Positions 1 through 6,430 are shown, numbered from the stretch's first letter. The stretch is 6,430 bases of DNA from Deltaproteobacteria bacterium (GCA_016929815.1 JAFGIC010000445.1:1-6430); one strand, 5' to 3'. Made by a program: numbers and translations. The notes: generated from the sequence alone by a model not told the origin.

Positions 1-2015
1 ACCTGAACATGAAAACTATCGCACAATTTTTTAAGATGTCTTCTTATAGCCGTGGAACATAAAATAACCGGCTGTTCTATCTTGACGGCGATACTGTCAA
101 TGCCTTTCTTTACCTGCTCAATGATCTTCCTGGCATCCTTGGGTCCCAGCGCCAGATATGCCCCGTAATCGGTCTGGTTGATGCCCCTTGCTATCATCTC
201 TTCCACAGAAGGCTTCAGGTTAAGGACCTTAAGGGTCTTTTTACCCATGAGATAGGGCTTGGTAATGGAACGCGCCAGCCTCTGTCTGACATATTCGGTA
301 AGGATATCCGTATCCTTTGTCATGGGCGCATAATCCGCCAGGGTCTCGATAATCGACAGGAGATCCCTTATGGAGACCTGCTCCCGCACCAGGTTCTGCA
401 GCACCTTCTGCAGTGAACCCAGGCTCAGCAGACCGGGCACAAGTTCTTCAACAACCTTCGGGCTGGTCCTGGATACGTTATCCAGAAGCCGCTGAATCTC
501 CTGCCTTCCCAGGAACTCGTATCCATATTGTCTTACAACTTCAGACAGATGAGTTGTAAGTATGCTCGCAGGCTCCACGACCGTGTACTCGGCCAGTTCC
601 GCAGCGGACTTCTTGTCAGGCGTTATCCACACGGCAGGCAGACCAAAGGCCGGATCCTTTGTCTTGATCCCCTCTATCTTTCCCTTTGCATCGCCGGGAT
701 CTATGGCCAGCAGATGTTCCGGCATAAGCTCGCCCCTGGCTACATCGTTCCCCTTGATGCAGAATGAATATTCATTCGGTTTGAGTTCAAGGTTGTCCCT
801 TATGTGAAGGGAAGGCATGACCAGGCCCATCTCCGTGGCAAACTGCTTTCTAAGCGCCCGTATCCTGTCAAGAAGGTTGCCCTGTCCCTTGTTGTCCACA
901 ACAGGTATAAGCCCGTATCCTATCTCAAGCTCAAGGGGATCCAGGGGCAGGAGTCTTTCAATCTCTTCGTGTGTAATCTCGGGCTTTGCCTCCTTGGGCG
1001 CGGCCTCCTTCTCCACAACCTTTTTGATATCCTGCATTTTCAAAGTCCTGGCCACAAAGAATATGGCCGCGGAAAGGATTGTGAAGGGGATCATGGGCAT
1101 ACCCGGAGTCAGCCCGAATAAAAAGATAATAACCGAGGCGATCATGAGGGCCTTCGGCTGAAAGCCCATCTGTCGTCCCATTTCAACGCCGATGTTCTGC
1201 CCTTCCGAGGCTGCTCTTGTTACAAGTATGCCTGACCCGGTCGAAATTATAAGGGCGGGTATCTGGGATACAAGGCCGTCTCCTATGGTAAGCAGGGTGT
1301 AGTTCTCTACAGCCGCGGAAACATCAAGTCCCATCTGCAGCACGCCTATGATAAGGCCGCCCACAATATTAATGAGCGTTATGATGATGCCTGCAATGGC
1401 GTCGCCCCGCACGAATTTGCTTGCACCGTCCATGGCGCCGTAAAATTCCGACTCCCTTGATATCTCTGTGCGCCTGGCCCTTGCGGTATCCTCATCAATA
1501 AGCCCCGCATTCAGATCGGCGTCTATGCTCATCTGTTTTCCCGGCATGGCGTCAAGGGTAAAACGGGCGGCGACCTCAGCAATCCTTCCCGAACCCTTGG
1601 TTATTACCACGAAGTTTATTATTACGAGTATGACAAAAACGATCAGGCCTACAGTCCAGTTCCCTCCGACAACAAAGGAACCGAAACCCCTTATGACCTT
1701 GCCTGCCGCGAGAAGGCCTGTGTGGCCGTTCAGGAGGATAAGCCTGGTTGACGCGATATTAAGGGCCAGTCTGAAAAGCGTTGTCAGAAGAAGCAGGGAT
1801 GGAAACACGGAAAAATCGAGCGGTTTTACCACATAGATGGTAACAAGTATTATCATCACGGACAGCGAGATATTCAAGGCCAGAAGCAGATCAAGGATCT
1901 GAGTGGGCATGGGCAGAATCATTACCATAAGTATTCCTATAATACCTACAGCGATCCCTATATCCATGTTCGCCATTAATGAATTCTTCTTTAACAGGGC
2001 CTTGGCTTCTGCCAT
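1..2015 (-). CDS. flhA: Flagellar export gate protein FlhA (3' end beyond window)
   Basis: FlhA is the largest inner-membrane part of the flagellar type III export apparatus. In the family it forms a nonameric ring whose cytoplasmic domains receive chaperone-substrate complexes and whose membrane part couples export to ion flow. I translated the frame by hand from the ATG at 2015: 671 full codons, no stop or frameshift, open at the left edge. Residues 1-327 are the membrane domain. It carries the family core TLFRLALNIASTRLIL (residues 79-94), the cytoplasmic-loop stretch RFTLDAMPGKQMSIDADLN (151-169) and FVRGDAIAG (201-209), whose Asp205 probably matches the essential Asp208 of Salmonella FlhA. 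A charged linker (about 328-350) leads to the cytoplasmic domain, which begins with LELEIGYGLIPVVD (361-374). The visible end, QPVILCSTAIRRHLKKL followed by eight more residues, lies close to the usual C-terminus, so about 20-25 residues are missing. The start is supported by GGAG five bases upstream. The gene begins 25 bases after flhB stops. Confidence 0.97.
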   Translation of the reverse strand, partial: MAEAKALLKKNSLMANMDIGIAVGIIGILMVMILPMPTQILDLLLALNISLSVMIILVTIYVVKPLDFSVFPSLLLLTTLFRLALNIASTRLILLNGHTGLLAAGKVIRGFGSFVVGGNWTVGLIVFVILVIINFVVITKGSGRIAEVAARFTLDAMPGKQMSIDADLNAGLIDEDTARARRTEISRESEFYGAMDGASKFVRGDAIAGIIITLINIVGGLIIGVLQMGLDVSAAVENYTLLTIGDGLVSQIPALIISTGSGILVTRAASEGQNIGVEMGRQMGFQPKALMIASVIIFLFGLTPGMPMIPFTILSAAIFFVARTLKMQDIKKVVEKEAAPKEAKPEITHEEIERLLPLDPLELEIGYGLIPVVDNKGQGNLLDRIRALRKQFATEMGLVMPSLHIRDNLELKPNEYSFCIKGNDVARGELMPEHLLAIDPGDAKGKIEGIKTKDPAFGLPAVWITPDKKSAAELAEYTVVEPASILTTHLSEVVRQYGYEFLGRQEIQRLLDNVSRTSPKVVEELVPGLLSLGSLQKVLQNLVREQVSIRDLLSIIETLADYAPMTKDTDILTEYVRQRLARSITKPYLMGKKTLKVLNLKPSVEEMIARGINQTDYGAYLALGPKDARKIIEQVKKGIDSIAVKIEQPVILCSTAIRRHLKKLCDSFHVQ

Positions 2016-2020
2016 CTATT

Positions 2021-2024
2021 CTCC
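2021..2024 (-). promoter_or_regulatory. Ribosome binding site of flhA
   Basis: GGAG on the minus strand, five bases before the ATG at 2015. It is separate from the flhB stop, so flhA can be initiated independently. It decides this start over the in-frame ATGs at codons 14 and 17. Confidence 0.7.
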
Positions 2025-2040
2025 ATGTGTTCAGACTTAA

Positions 2041-3117
2041 TTATACTTTCCCGGCCTTTTTATTTTTAAGACCATAAACATAGGCCAGTATTTCAGCTAC
2101 CGCCTTATAAAACTTCGGGGGCACCTCCTGCCCTATGTCCAATTTATACAAATTCTGTGCCAAGGGTCTGTTCTCAACCATCGGGATGCCTTGTTCTGCA
2201 GCTATCTCCTTAATCTTCAAGGCTATTCTGTCGGCCCCCTTTGCAATGATCTTAGGCGCCGTCATCTTTTCCTCAGGCCTGTAAACCAGTGCAACCGCAT
2301 AATGAGTAGGGTTGGTTATGACAACATCCGCCTTTGGCACCTCTTTCATCATCCTCCTTTTTGCCATCTCCCTCTGTATTGACCTTATGCGGCCTTTTAC
2401 CAGCGGATCGCCCTCTGTCTGCCTGGACTCATCCTTAACCTCCTGTTTTGTCATCTTTAAATTCTGTTCAAATTCCCATCTCTGATAAATGTAATCAAGC
2501 ACCGCCAGGACAAAGATGACATAACAAGCCCTGGTGAGGACCTTAAGGGATATCTGGCCCAGGGCGTTAAAGATCTGTATATTATCCTGATACATCAATG
2601 GGATAAGAAGTTTGTAATCATTTTTGAGGGTTGAGAAAACAGCCCATCCCACAATAATGATTTTGAAGATGGATTTTAATAATTCCGCTATGGTCCTCTT
2701 GGAAACGATCCTTCCAAGCCCTTTTATCGGGTCTATTTTTGACATGTCCGGCGTCAAAGGTTCGACACTCATGATAAAACCGGTCTGAAGGAGGTTGGCG
2801 CCCAGGGATACGGCAAGCAGGAGGATCAGCATAGGCAGGATAAGGATAAGAAAGTCCTGAATGGTCTGTGACAGGTACGTCTCAATGCCTAATTCCCCGG
2901 ACGCTATTTGGGGGATGTTTGCGAATGTGCCGGTTATATCCTCTTCAAGCCTGTGGATCAAGCGGTCGGCATTGAAAAACATGTATATAACGCCTGCAGC
3001 GAGGATTGCTATCGAAGACACCTCCCTGCTCTTCGCCACCTGTCCTTTCTTCCTGGCATCCTCCCTTTTTTTAGGGGTTGCCTGTTCGGTTTTATCTTGG
3101 AAACTCTCTTCTGCCAT
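2041..3117 (-). CDS. flhB: Flagellar export specificity switch FlhB
   Basis: FlhB is an inner-membrane component of the flagellar export gate that switches export from rod/hook to filament substrates. The 358-residue protein has the typical basic N-terminus (TEQATPKKREDARKKGQVAK, residues 10-29), four hydrophobic segments (about 33-50, 86-115, 143-163, 188-210) and a soluble C-terminal domain after about 215. The self-cleavage motif NPTH is at 269-272 inside VVITNPTHYAVAL. In the family the chain is cut between Asn and Pro, and the numbering is the same as in Salmonella FlhB. Downstream, APKIIAKGAD and the NRPLAQNLY segment (317-324) are also family hallmarks. The tail after the conserved domain is short (ends KNKKAGKV), so the protein is slightly shorter than the enteric one (about 383). 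The start lies 7 bases after the fliR stop and has only a weak Shine-Dalgarno (TAGGTC overlapping that stop), which suggests coupling to fliR translation. It is not fused to FliR, unlike in some clostridia. Confidence 0.97.
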   Translation of the reverse strand: MAEESFQDKTEQATPKKREDARKKGQVAKSREVSSIAILAAGVIYMFFNADRLIHRLEEDITGTFANIPQIASGELGIETYLSQTIQDFLILILPMLILLLAVSLGANLLQTGFIMSVEPLTPDMSKIDPIKGLGRIVSKRTIAELLKSIFKIIIVGWAVFSTLKNDYKLLIPLMYQDNIQIFNALGQISLKVLTRACYVIFVLAVLDYIYQRWEFEQNLKMTKQEVKDESRQTEGDPLVKGRIRSIQREMAKRRMMKEVPKADVVITNPTHYAVALVYRPEEKMTAPKIIAKGADRIALKIKEIAAEQGIPMVENRPLAQNLYKLDIGQEVPPKFYKAVAEILAYVYGLKNKKAGKV

Positions 3118-3124
3118 TATTGAC

Positions 3125-3898
3125 CTACATCAGGCGTATGAGACCCATGAGGGCCTCGCCCATATCGTTGAAGAGCCCTGAAAGAAAGGGGGCGATATTC
3201 GCAAGCGTCATCATTAGGAATATGAGACCAATGCATATATTAATGGGAAATCCCACCATAAGGATATTGACCTGAGGCACGGTCCTGGCTATTATCCCCA
3301 GGCAGAGATTGGAGAGGAATAACGCTATTACCAAAGGTGCGGCCAGTTTAAGTCCTGCCAGAAACATATTTCCGCTTACCTTTACGAGGATGCCGGCAAT
3401 TGAGTTGTCGAAAACAATCGCTGTGGGTGGAGCTGCCTGAAAAGAAGCCGCCAGGGCCTTCAGAAATATGTGATGCCCGTCCATTGTAAAAAACAGCAGT
3501 ATGGTCAGTACATACATCATCTCGGTCAGAACGGAATTCTGCACACCCGACTGCGGGTCTATAATGGTTGCCATTGAGAACCCCATCTGGAAGCTCATGA
3601 AATGTCCCGCCATCTGGATTGAAGTAAAAAACATACTGACTGTCAATGCCAGTATGAAACCCAGCAATGCCTCCGAAATAAAGGCAATTATTATCTGAGC
3701 CGCTGTCTCAGGATATTGGGACACCTGTGGAACCGCGGGCATGAGGACAATTGCGATCAGCATAGAGAGGCCTATCTTCCATAGTGAAGGCACCCCCCTG
3801 GCCCCGAACAGGGGCAGGAAAAAGACGATGATGCTCACCCTCATCAGGACCCAGAAAAAGCCCTGCATCTGTTCCAGAGATTCGAGTAGAAAGGCCAT
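3125..3898 (-). CDS. fliR: Flagellar export gate protein FliR
   Basis: FliR is the single-copy subunit that closes the FliP5-FliQ4-FliR1 helical core of the flagellar export channel in the inner membrane. The 257-residue product matches the usual family length and is almost entirely hydrophobic, with about six membrane-type segments (roughly 13-32, 40-57, 68-92, 126-142, 178-205, 212-237). Family-typical stretches include FFLPLFGARGVPSLWKIGLS (26-45), QMAGHFMSFQMGFSMA (95-110) with IDPQSGVQNSVL (113-124), and the late block LSNLCLGIIARTVPQVNILM (195-214) followed by VGFPINI. The ATG is 8 bases after the fliQ stop. Its only Shine-Dalgarno-like sequence, AGTAGG, contains that stop codon, so translation is probably coupled to fliQ. 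The injectisome homologue SctT is an alternative family, but the flagellar neighbours make FliR the clear choice. Confidence 0.97.
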   Translation of the reverse strand: MAFLLESLEQMQGFFWVLMRVSIIVFFLPLFGARGVPSLWKIGLSMLIAIVLMPAVPQVSQYPETAAQIIIAFISEALLGFILALTVSMFFTSIQMAGHFMSFQMGFSMATIIDPQSGVQNSVLTEMMYVLTILLFFTMDGHHIFLKALAASFQAAPPTAIVFDNSIAGILVKVSGNMFLAGLKLAAPLVIALFLSNLCLGIIARTVPQVNILMVGFPINICIGLIFLMMTLANIAPFLSGLFNDMGEALMGLIRLM

Positions 3899-3906
3899 GT
3901 TCTTGC

Positions 3907-4176
3907 CTACTTTATTATATCAGGGATGTTCCGTATCAGATTGCCGGTAAAGGTCACCATCATGTTAAGCATCCATGGGGACACGGCAAGCAACGCCAGC
4001 AGAACAGCAATTATCTTCGGCACGAAGGAGAGTGTCATCTCCTGTATCTGGGTGGTTGCCTGAATAACCGCGACGAGCAACCCCACCACCAGCCCCACTC
4101 CTAAAAGGGGAAGTGACAGCAGGAGCGTCAATTTAACGGCTTCATTTCCAAGGCTCACTACATATTCAGGGGTCAT
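3907..4176 (-). CDS. fliQ: Flagellar export gate protein FliQ
   Basis: FliQ is a small two-helix membrane protein, four copies of which wrap the FliP/FliR core of the export channel. I place the start at the ATG at 4176, giving 89 residues (MTPEYVVSL...), the usual length for FliQ. Hydrophobic helices cover about 14-38 and 54-76. Between them lies the conserved ATTQIQEMTLSFVPKI (residues 40-55). The frame stays open upstream to a GTG at 4230, which would add 18 residues lying inside fliP. I rejected that start because the ATG has a strong AAGAGG seven bases upstream and the family protein begins here. The gene starts 11 bases after the fliP stop and ends with TAG 8 bases before fliR. Confidence 0.96.
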   Translation of the reverse strand: MTPEYVVSLGNEAVKLTLLLSLPLLGVGLVVGLLVAVIQATTQIQEMTLSFVPKIIAVLLALLAVSPWMLNMMVTFTGNLIRNIPDIIK

Positions 4177-4183
4177 TTTAAAA

Positions 4184-4189
4184 CCTCTT
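4184..4189 (-). promoter_or_regulatory. Ribosome binding site of fliQ
   Basis: AAGAGG on the minus strand, seven bases before the ATG at 4176. Its first two bases are the last two of the fliP stop codon TAA. It fixes the 89-residue FliQ rather than the GTG-started longer frame. Confidence 0.75.
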
Positions 4190-4961
4190 AACCGAAACTC
4201 TTGATTAGCGATCCCGCCAGGAGGTTCCACCCGTCAACCAGGACAAAAAGCATCAGTTTAAAGGGAAGCGATACCATAAACGGCGGCAACATCATCATGC
4301 CCATTGACAGCAGCACGCTCGCCGTAACCATGTCAATGACAAGAAATGGAATATAGATGATAAAACCTATCTGAAAGGCCGTCTTTAACTCGCTTATGGA
4401 GAAGGCAGATACCAGCACCAACGTGGGAACATCATCATAATCCTTGGGTTTCTCATTGCCCGATATATCCATGAAGAGCGCTATATCCTTTTTTCTGGTC
4501 TGTTTAAGCATGAATGCCCTTATGGGTTTAACCGCTTTGTCCAGGGCCTCCTGCTGTGATATCTCCTCGGACAAATAGGGCTGCAGGGCATCCTTGTTGA
4601 TCTCTGTGTAAACAGGAGACATAAGAAAAAATGTAAGCAGAAGCGCAAGGCCTATTATAATCTGTGTCGGCGGCATATTCTGTGTGCCTAGGGCCTGTCT
4701 AACCATGGCCAGGACGATAGCAAACCTCGTAAAGGATGTCATCATGACCAGGATAGCCGGCGCCAGGGACAACACCGTCATCAGGAATATTATCTGCAGG
4801 AGGGTAGAGACCTGCTGTGGACTTTCCGCCTCTTCGAATCCTATTCGCACAGTCGGCAGTGTTATAGGGTCCTGCGCCCATGCATGTCCTTCAACAATAA
4901 ACATCGCGACAAGCGCTGAAAACGCACAGATAAAATATATCTTTCTATTATATCCGCTCAT
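4188..4961 (-). CDS. fliP: Flagellar export gate protein FliP
   Basis: FliP forms the pentameric core of the flagellar export pore. The 257-residue precursor begins with a basic end (NRK, 5-7) and a hydrophobic stretch (8-22). It then has a plausible signal-peptidase site after AWA (27-29), in line with known processing of FliP. Helices follow at about 52-75, 100-117, 181-215 and 226-245. The first family signature is SFTRFAIVLAMVRQALGTQN (76-95) followed by MPPTQIIIGLALLLTFF. A periplasmic loop covers about 118-180. The second signature is IGFIIYIPFLVIDMVTASVL (198-217), then MGMMMLPP (220-227), the methionine-rich loop described as the gasket of the closed pore. The ATG at 4961 lies inside the end of fliO (14-base overlap) with only a modest GGGA five bases upstream, so its translation is probably coupled to fliO. 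Confidence 0.97.
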   Translation of the reverse strand: MSGYNRKIYFICAFSALVAMFIVEGHAWAQDPITLPTVRIGFEEAESPQQVSTLLQIIFLMTVLSLAPAILVMMTSFTRFAIVLAMVRQALGTQNMPPTQIIIGLALLLTFFLMSPVYTEINKDALQPYLSEEISQQEALDKAVKPIRAFMLKQTRKKDIALFMDISGNEKPKDYDDVPTLVLVSAFSISELKTAFQIGFIIYIPFLVIDMVTASVLLSMGMMMLPPFMVSLPFKLMLFVLVDGWNLLAGSLIKSFG

Positions 4962-5340
4962 TTTTTCCCGGATCCGTTATCCTCTGGTTCTTCCTCGAAA
5001 GACCGAAACCTTCCAGTATGGATTGGAATGCGCTCCCGCCTCCCCCGTAGCCGACATCCGGGGCCGCATCGCAGGCCGGACGTTCAACCCTTGATATCAG
5101 ATTTACGGTATCCGAGCCGACGCCTATCACAATCCATTGATCACAAACCTCAACAAGTGCGATCCCTTTCTTGGGCGCCAGACTCAAATAGCCCAATAGA
5201 CGCATGGAATGAGATCCGCCTCCTGACAATGTCCCTATTTTCAAACGTTTCAGAACATAAACGAGGGCAAAGATCAGGCCCAGCATTATTATTAACGCCA
5301 GCAGCATCTTTATTGACATAATGCCCAAACCATCGGTCAT
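4948..5340 (-). CDS. fliO: Flagellar biosynthesis protein FliO (FliO/FliZ family)
   Basis: FliO is a small bitopic membrane protein that, in the enteric system, helps FliP assemble into the export core but is not part of the finished channel. The 130-residue product has one membrane helix (about 9-30), a basic edge (KRLK, 31-34), and a small cytoplasmic beta domain. That domain includes SMRLLGYLSLAPKKGIALVE (45-64) and WIVIGVGSDTVNLIS (69-83), the pattern of the FliO family (strand, PKKxIxLVE, WxVIGV, VxLIS). The tail from about 87 is low in recognisable structure, with Cys90, a glycine run GYGGGGS (97-103) and FQSILEGFGLSRK (105-117). FliO is poorly conserved in general, so position just before fliP is strong support. 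The ATG at 5340 is preceded by GGGAG seven bases upstream. An internal ATG at residue 8 is less likely. Confidence 0.92.
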   Translation of the reverse strand: MTDGLGIMSIKMLLALIIMLGLIFALVYVLKRLKIGTLSGGGSHSMRLLGYLSLAPKKGIALVEVCDQWIVIGVGSDTVNLISRVERPACDAAPDVGYGGGGSAFQSILEGFGLSRKNQRITDPGKNERI

Positions 5341-5347
5341 TTTTATT

Positions 5348-5352
5348 CTCCC
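5348..5352 (-). promoter_or_regulatory. Ribosome binding site of fliO
   Basis: GGGAG on the minus strand, seven bases before the ATG at 5340, inside the 58-base fliN-fliO gap. It supports the 130-residue start. Confidence 0.7.
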
Positions 5353-5398
5353 GTTGTGAGTTTATCGAACACATGACAGCGCCTTTCAGGCAATGTTA

Positions 5399-5746
5399 TC
5401 ACGAAAGGCCCTTAACCCTTTCTCCCGGGCTGACTATGTTGGTGAGGCGTATGCCGAACTTCTCGTTTACAACAACAACTTCTCCGTGGGCCATGAGTTT
5501 CTTATTGACATAGATATCCAGGGGTTCGTCGGTCAATTTATTGAGTTCAACGACTGATCCCTGGCTCAGTTTTAGGAGATCTCCTATTGTTATCTTAGAA
5601 CTCCCGAGTTCAACCGTTATTTCCAGAGGGATATCAAGCAGAAAATCCATGTTGTGCGTGGTATCAACACCCCCAAATTCATTGTCGATATCCGGCAAAT
5701 TCATGTCGGACCTGCTGTCTTTTTCCGATGTGCTCTTGTCAGCCAT
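5399..5746 (-). CDS. fliN: Flagellar motor switch protein FliN
   Basis: FliN is the most abundant C-ring protein. In the family it forms the bottom of the rotor with FliM and provides a docking site for the FliH-chaperone-substrate export complexes. The 115-residue product has a charged, probably disordered N-terminus (1-33) and then one SpoA (surface presentation of antigens) domain. This starts MDFLLDIPLEITVELGSS (33-50) and runs through ITIGDLLKLSQGSVVELNKL (52-71), EPLDIYVN and KLMAHGEVVVVNEKFGIRLT (83-102), ending with IVSPGERV. It is the short FliN form with no CheC-like N-terminal domain, so it is not FliY. The ATG at 5746 has GAGGTG five bases upstream, one of the best ribosome sites here. 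It follows fliM by 27 bases. The 58 bases after it, before fliO, form the largest gap in the cluster. Confidence 0.97.
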   Translation of the reverse strand: MADKSTSEKDSRSDMNLPDIDNEFGGVDTTHNMDFLLDIPLEITVELGSSKITIGDLLKLSQGSVVELNKLTDEPLDIYVNKKLMAHGEVVVVNEKFGIRLTNIVSPGERVKGLS

Positions 5747-5751
5747 ATTTA

Positions 5752-5757
5752 CACCTC
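5752..5757 (-). promoter_or_regulatory. Ribosome binding site of fliN
   Basis: GAGGTG on the minus strand, five bases before the ATG at 5746, within the 27-base fliM-fliN gap. It is a near-consensus Shine-Dalgarno, fitting for the most abundant product of the cluster. Confidence 0.75.
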
Positions 5758-5773
5758 ATGATTAAACGGTTTA

Positions 5774-6430
5774 TTAACCCTTTTGGATATAGGGCTGTTC
5801 AACCTTAAAAACCTTCTTGTTCTTATATCTGCCGGCAAAACCTTCGTACAATGGTATGCCTTCCACCTTAGCCAGGATAGGCCTGCTGCTTTCGTTATCC
5901 AGGACAATAATATCCCCGTCTTTCAGATTCATGAAATCCTTAATAGACAGGGAGGTCCTGCCGAGATTCACCGTCATTTCAACCTGTGTGCCTATGAGCT
6001 TGCGTTGCAATCCTTCAATCCAGGGCCTGTCAAGGTGTGTCACCTGTATCTCGTCCCTGTAGCTGCCTGCAAGCTTGTTTCTTATGGGTTGATATGCAGT
6101 GTAGGGCACACAAATTACGATATTGCCCAGCACCCTGTTCATCTCTATCTCGAATTTGGAGGATATCAGAAGTTCCTCTCCGGGGACGACATTAACTATC
6201 AGGGGATTGCTCTCCGACCGGACAAATTCCGTCTTTATGGGATTAATCTCCTCCCACGCCTCTACCAGGTTAAAGAGGGCCATCTGGACCACCTTCTCGA
6301 TAATCTTCCTCTCGATTGAGGTAAACTCCCTCCCCTCAATCTTTGTGGATCCGCTTCCGCTGCCCCCGAAAAACGCCTCGACCAGACTGAAAACAAGCCT
6401 GCTTTCAACAACCAGTATGCCCAAACCTCT
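5774..6430 (-). CDS. fliM: Flagellar motor switch protein FliM (5' end beyond window)
   Basis: FliM is the C-ring protein that binds phosphorylated CheY and transmits the switching signal to FliG. The frame is open to the right edge: 218 residues are visible against a usual total of about 330, so roughly 110 N-terminal residues are missing, including the CheY-binding peptide. The first visible residues RGLGILVVESRLVFSLVEAF, then FGG, correspond to the conserved middle (CheC-like) domain of FliM, which continues to about residue 140 of the fragment. Next comes a C-terminal SpoA domain, about 144-218, with VEMTVNLGRTSLSIKDFMNL (150-169), GDIIVLD, RPILAKVEGIPLYEG (183-197) and the family-typical GRYKNKKVFKV. 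A TTG at 6424 could be read as a start, but it lies inside the conserved domain and is not the true one. The stop is TAA. Confidence 0.96.
   Translation of the reverse strand, partial: RGLGILVVESRLVFSLVEAFFGGSGSGSTKIEGREFTSIERKIIEKVVQMALFNLVEAWEEINPIKTEFVRSESNPLIVNVVPGEELLISSKFEIEMNRVLGNIVICVPYTAYQPIRNKLAGSYRDEIQVTHLDRPWIEGLQRKLIGTQVEMTVNLGRTSLSIKDFMNLKDGDIIVLDNESSRPILAKVEGIPLYEGFAGRYKNKKVFKVEQPYIQKG

Larger units (their letters stand above)
1..6430 (-). other. Polycistronic flagellar operon fliMNOPQR-flhBA (open at both ends)
   Basis: Eight flagellar genes lie head to tail on one strand, with gaps of 27 (fliM-fliN), 58 (fliN-fliO), 11 (fliP-fliQ), 8 (fliQ-fliR), 7 (fliR-flhB) and 25 (flhB-flhA) bases, and a 14-base overlap of fliO with fliP. 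No clear promoter or terminator separates them, so a single transcript entering from beyond position 6430 is the simplest reading. The gene set comprises the rotor parts FliM and FliN plus all the integral membrane proteins of the export gate and the assembly factor FliO. The cytoplasmic ATPase group (FliH, FliI, FliJ) is not in this window. Operon membership is inferred from spacing and strand, not measured. Confidence 0.85.

Noticed and set aside
1..2015. Possibility that flhA is broken, since no closed frame covers this region
   Set aside because: Hand translation from the ATG at 2015 reads 671 codons without a stop or shift and keeps the family motifs throughout. It is open only because the window ends about 20-25 codons before the expected stop.
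4177..4230. GTG-started 18-residue N-terminal extension of FliQ
   Set aside because: It lies inside fliP, lacks family similarity, and the ATG at 4176 has a strong ribosome site and gives the standard 89-residue protein.
2041..4961. A virulence-type injectisome (SctR/S/T/U) rather than a flagellar system
   Set aside because: FliO, a separate FliM and a short FliN beside the gate genes are flagellar markers, and the export proteins carry flagellar-family signatures.
5762..5776. AT-rich near-palindrome around the fliM stop (TAAAC G GTTTA) as a terminator
   Set aside because: The arms are short, leave no room for a loop, and there is no GC-rich stem with a T-run. The gap is too small to end transcription before fliN.
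5783..6319. 178-codon open frame on the plus strand opposite fliM
   Set aside because: It is antisense to a conserved fliM reading frame, has no recognisable domain and resembles the other plus-strand frames opposite flhA, fliP and fliO. It is a by-product of codon composition.
6422..6424. TTG as a start codon for fliM
   Set aside because: The two codons before it are also coding (Arg-Gly), and the region is the conserved middle domain of FliM. The true start lies beyond the window.

Overview
The window is a single block of flagellar genes, all on the minus strand, running from right to left: fliM (5' end outside the window), fliN, fliO, fliP, fliQ, fliR, flhB and flhA (last ~20-25 codons outside). 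There is no room for anything else. The longest gap between genes is 58 bases (fliN to fliO). The others are 7-27 bases, and fliO and fliP overlap by 14 bases. No stretch over 300 bases lacks a gene, and I see no RNA gene, mobile element, CRISPR array, long repeat or convincing terminator.

Right part (about 5399-6430): fliM and fliN encode the C-ring (switch complex), which sets rotation direction and docks export cargo. Middle (3125-5340): fliO, fliP, fliQ and fliR encode the export-gate assembly factor and the FliP-FliQ-FliR core channel of the flagellar type III secretion system. Left part (1-3117): flhB is the substrate-specificity switch with an intact NPTH self-cleavage site, and flhA is the large ion-coupled export platform. 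Together these proteins carry rod, hook and filament subunits across the inner membrane and link the export apparatus to the rotor. The transcript evidently enters from beyond 6430 and continues below 1.

The organism is probably a motile Gram-negative bacterium. The order fliMNOPQR-flhB-flhA is the kind seen in Desulfobacterota (former Deltaproteobacteria) and related phyla. FliN is the short form rather than the long FliY of Bacillus-type Firmicutes. Codon use is relaxed, with many ATA, AGG and AGA codons and GC near half, which argues against a close enteric relative. Taxonomy is inference from gene order and general sequence character only.

Nothing here looks like an undescribed system. 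All eight reading frames are intact as far as they can be seen, and the family motifs are in place. The points worth a second look are modest: ribosome-binding-site strength loosely follows the known copy numbers of the products, FliO has a divergent glycine-rich tail, and a weak sigma-28-like box lies in the fliN-fliO gap.
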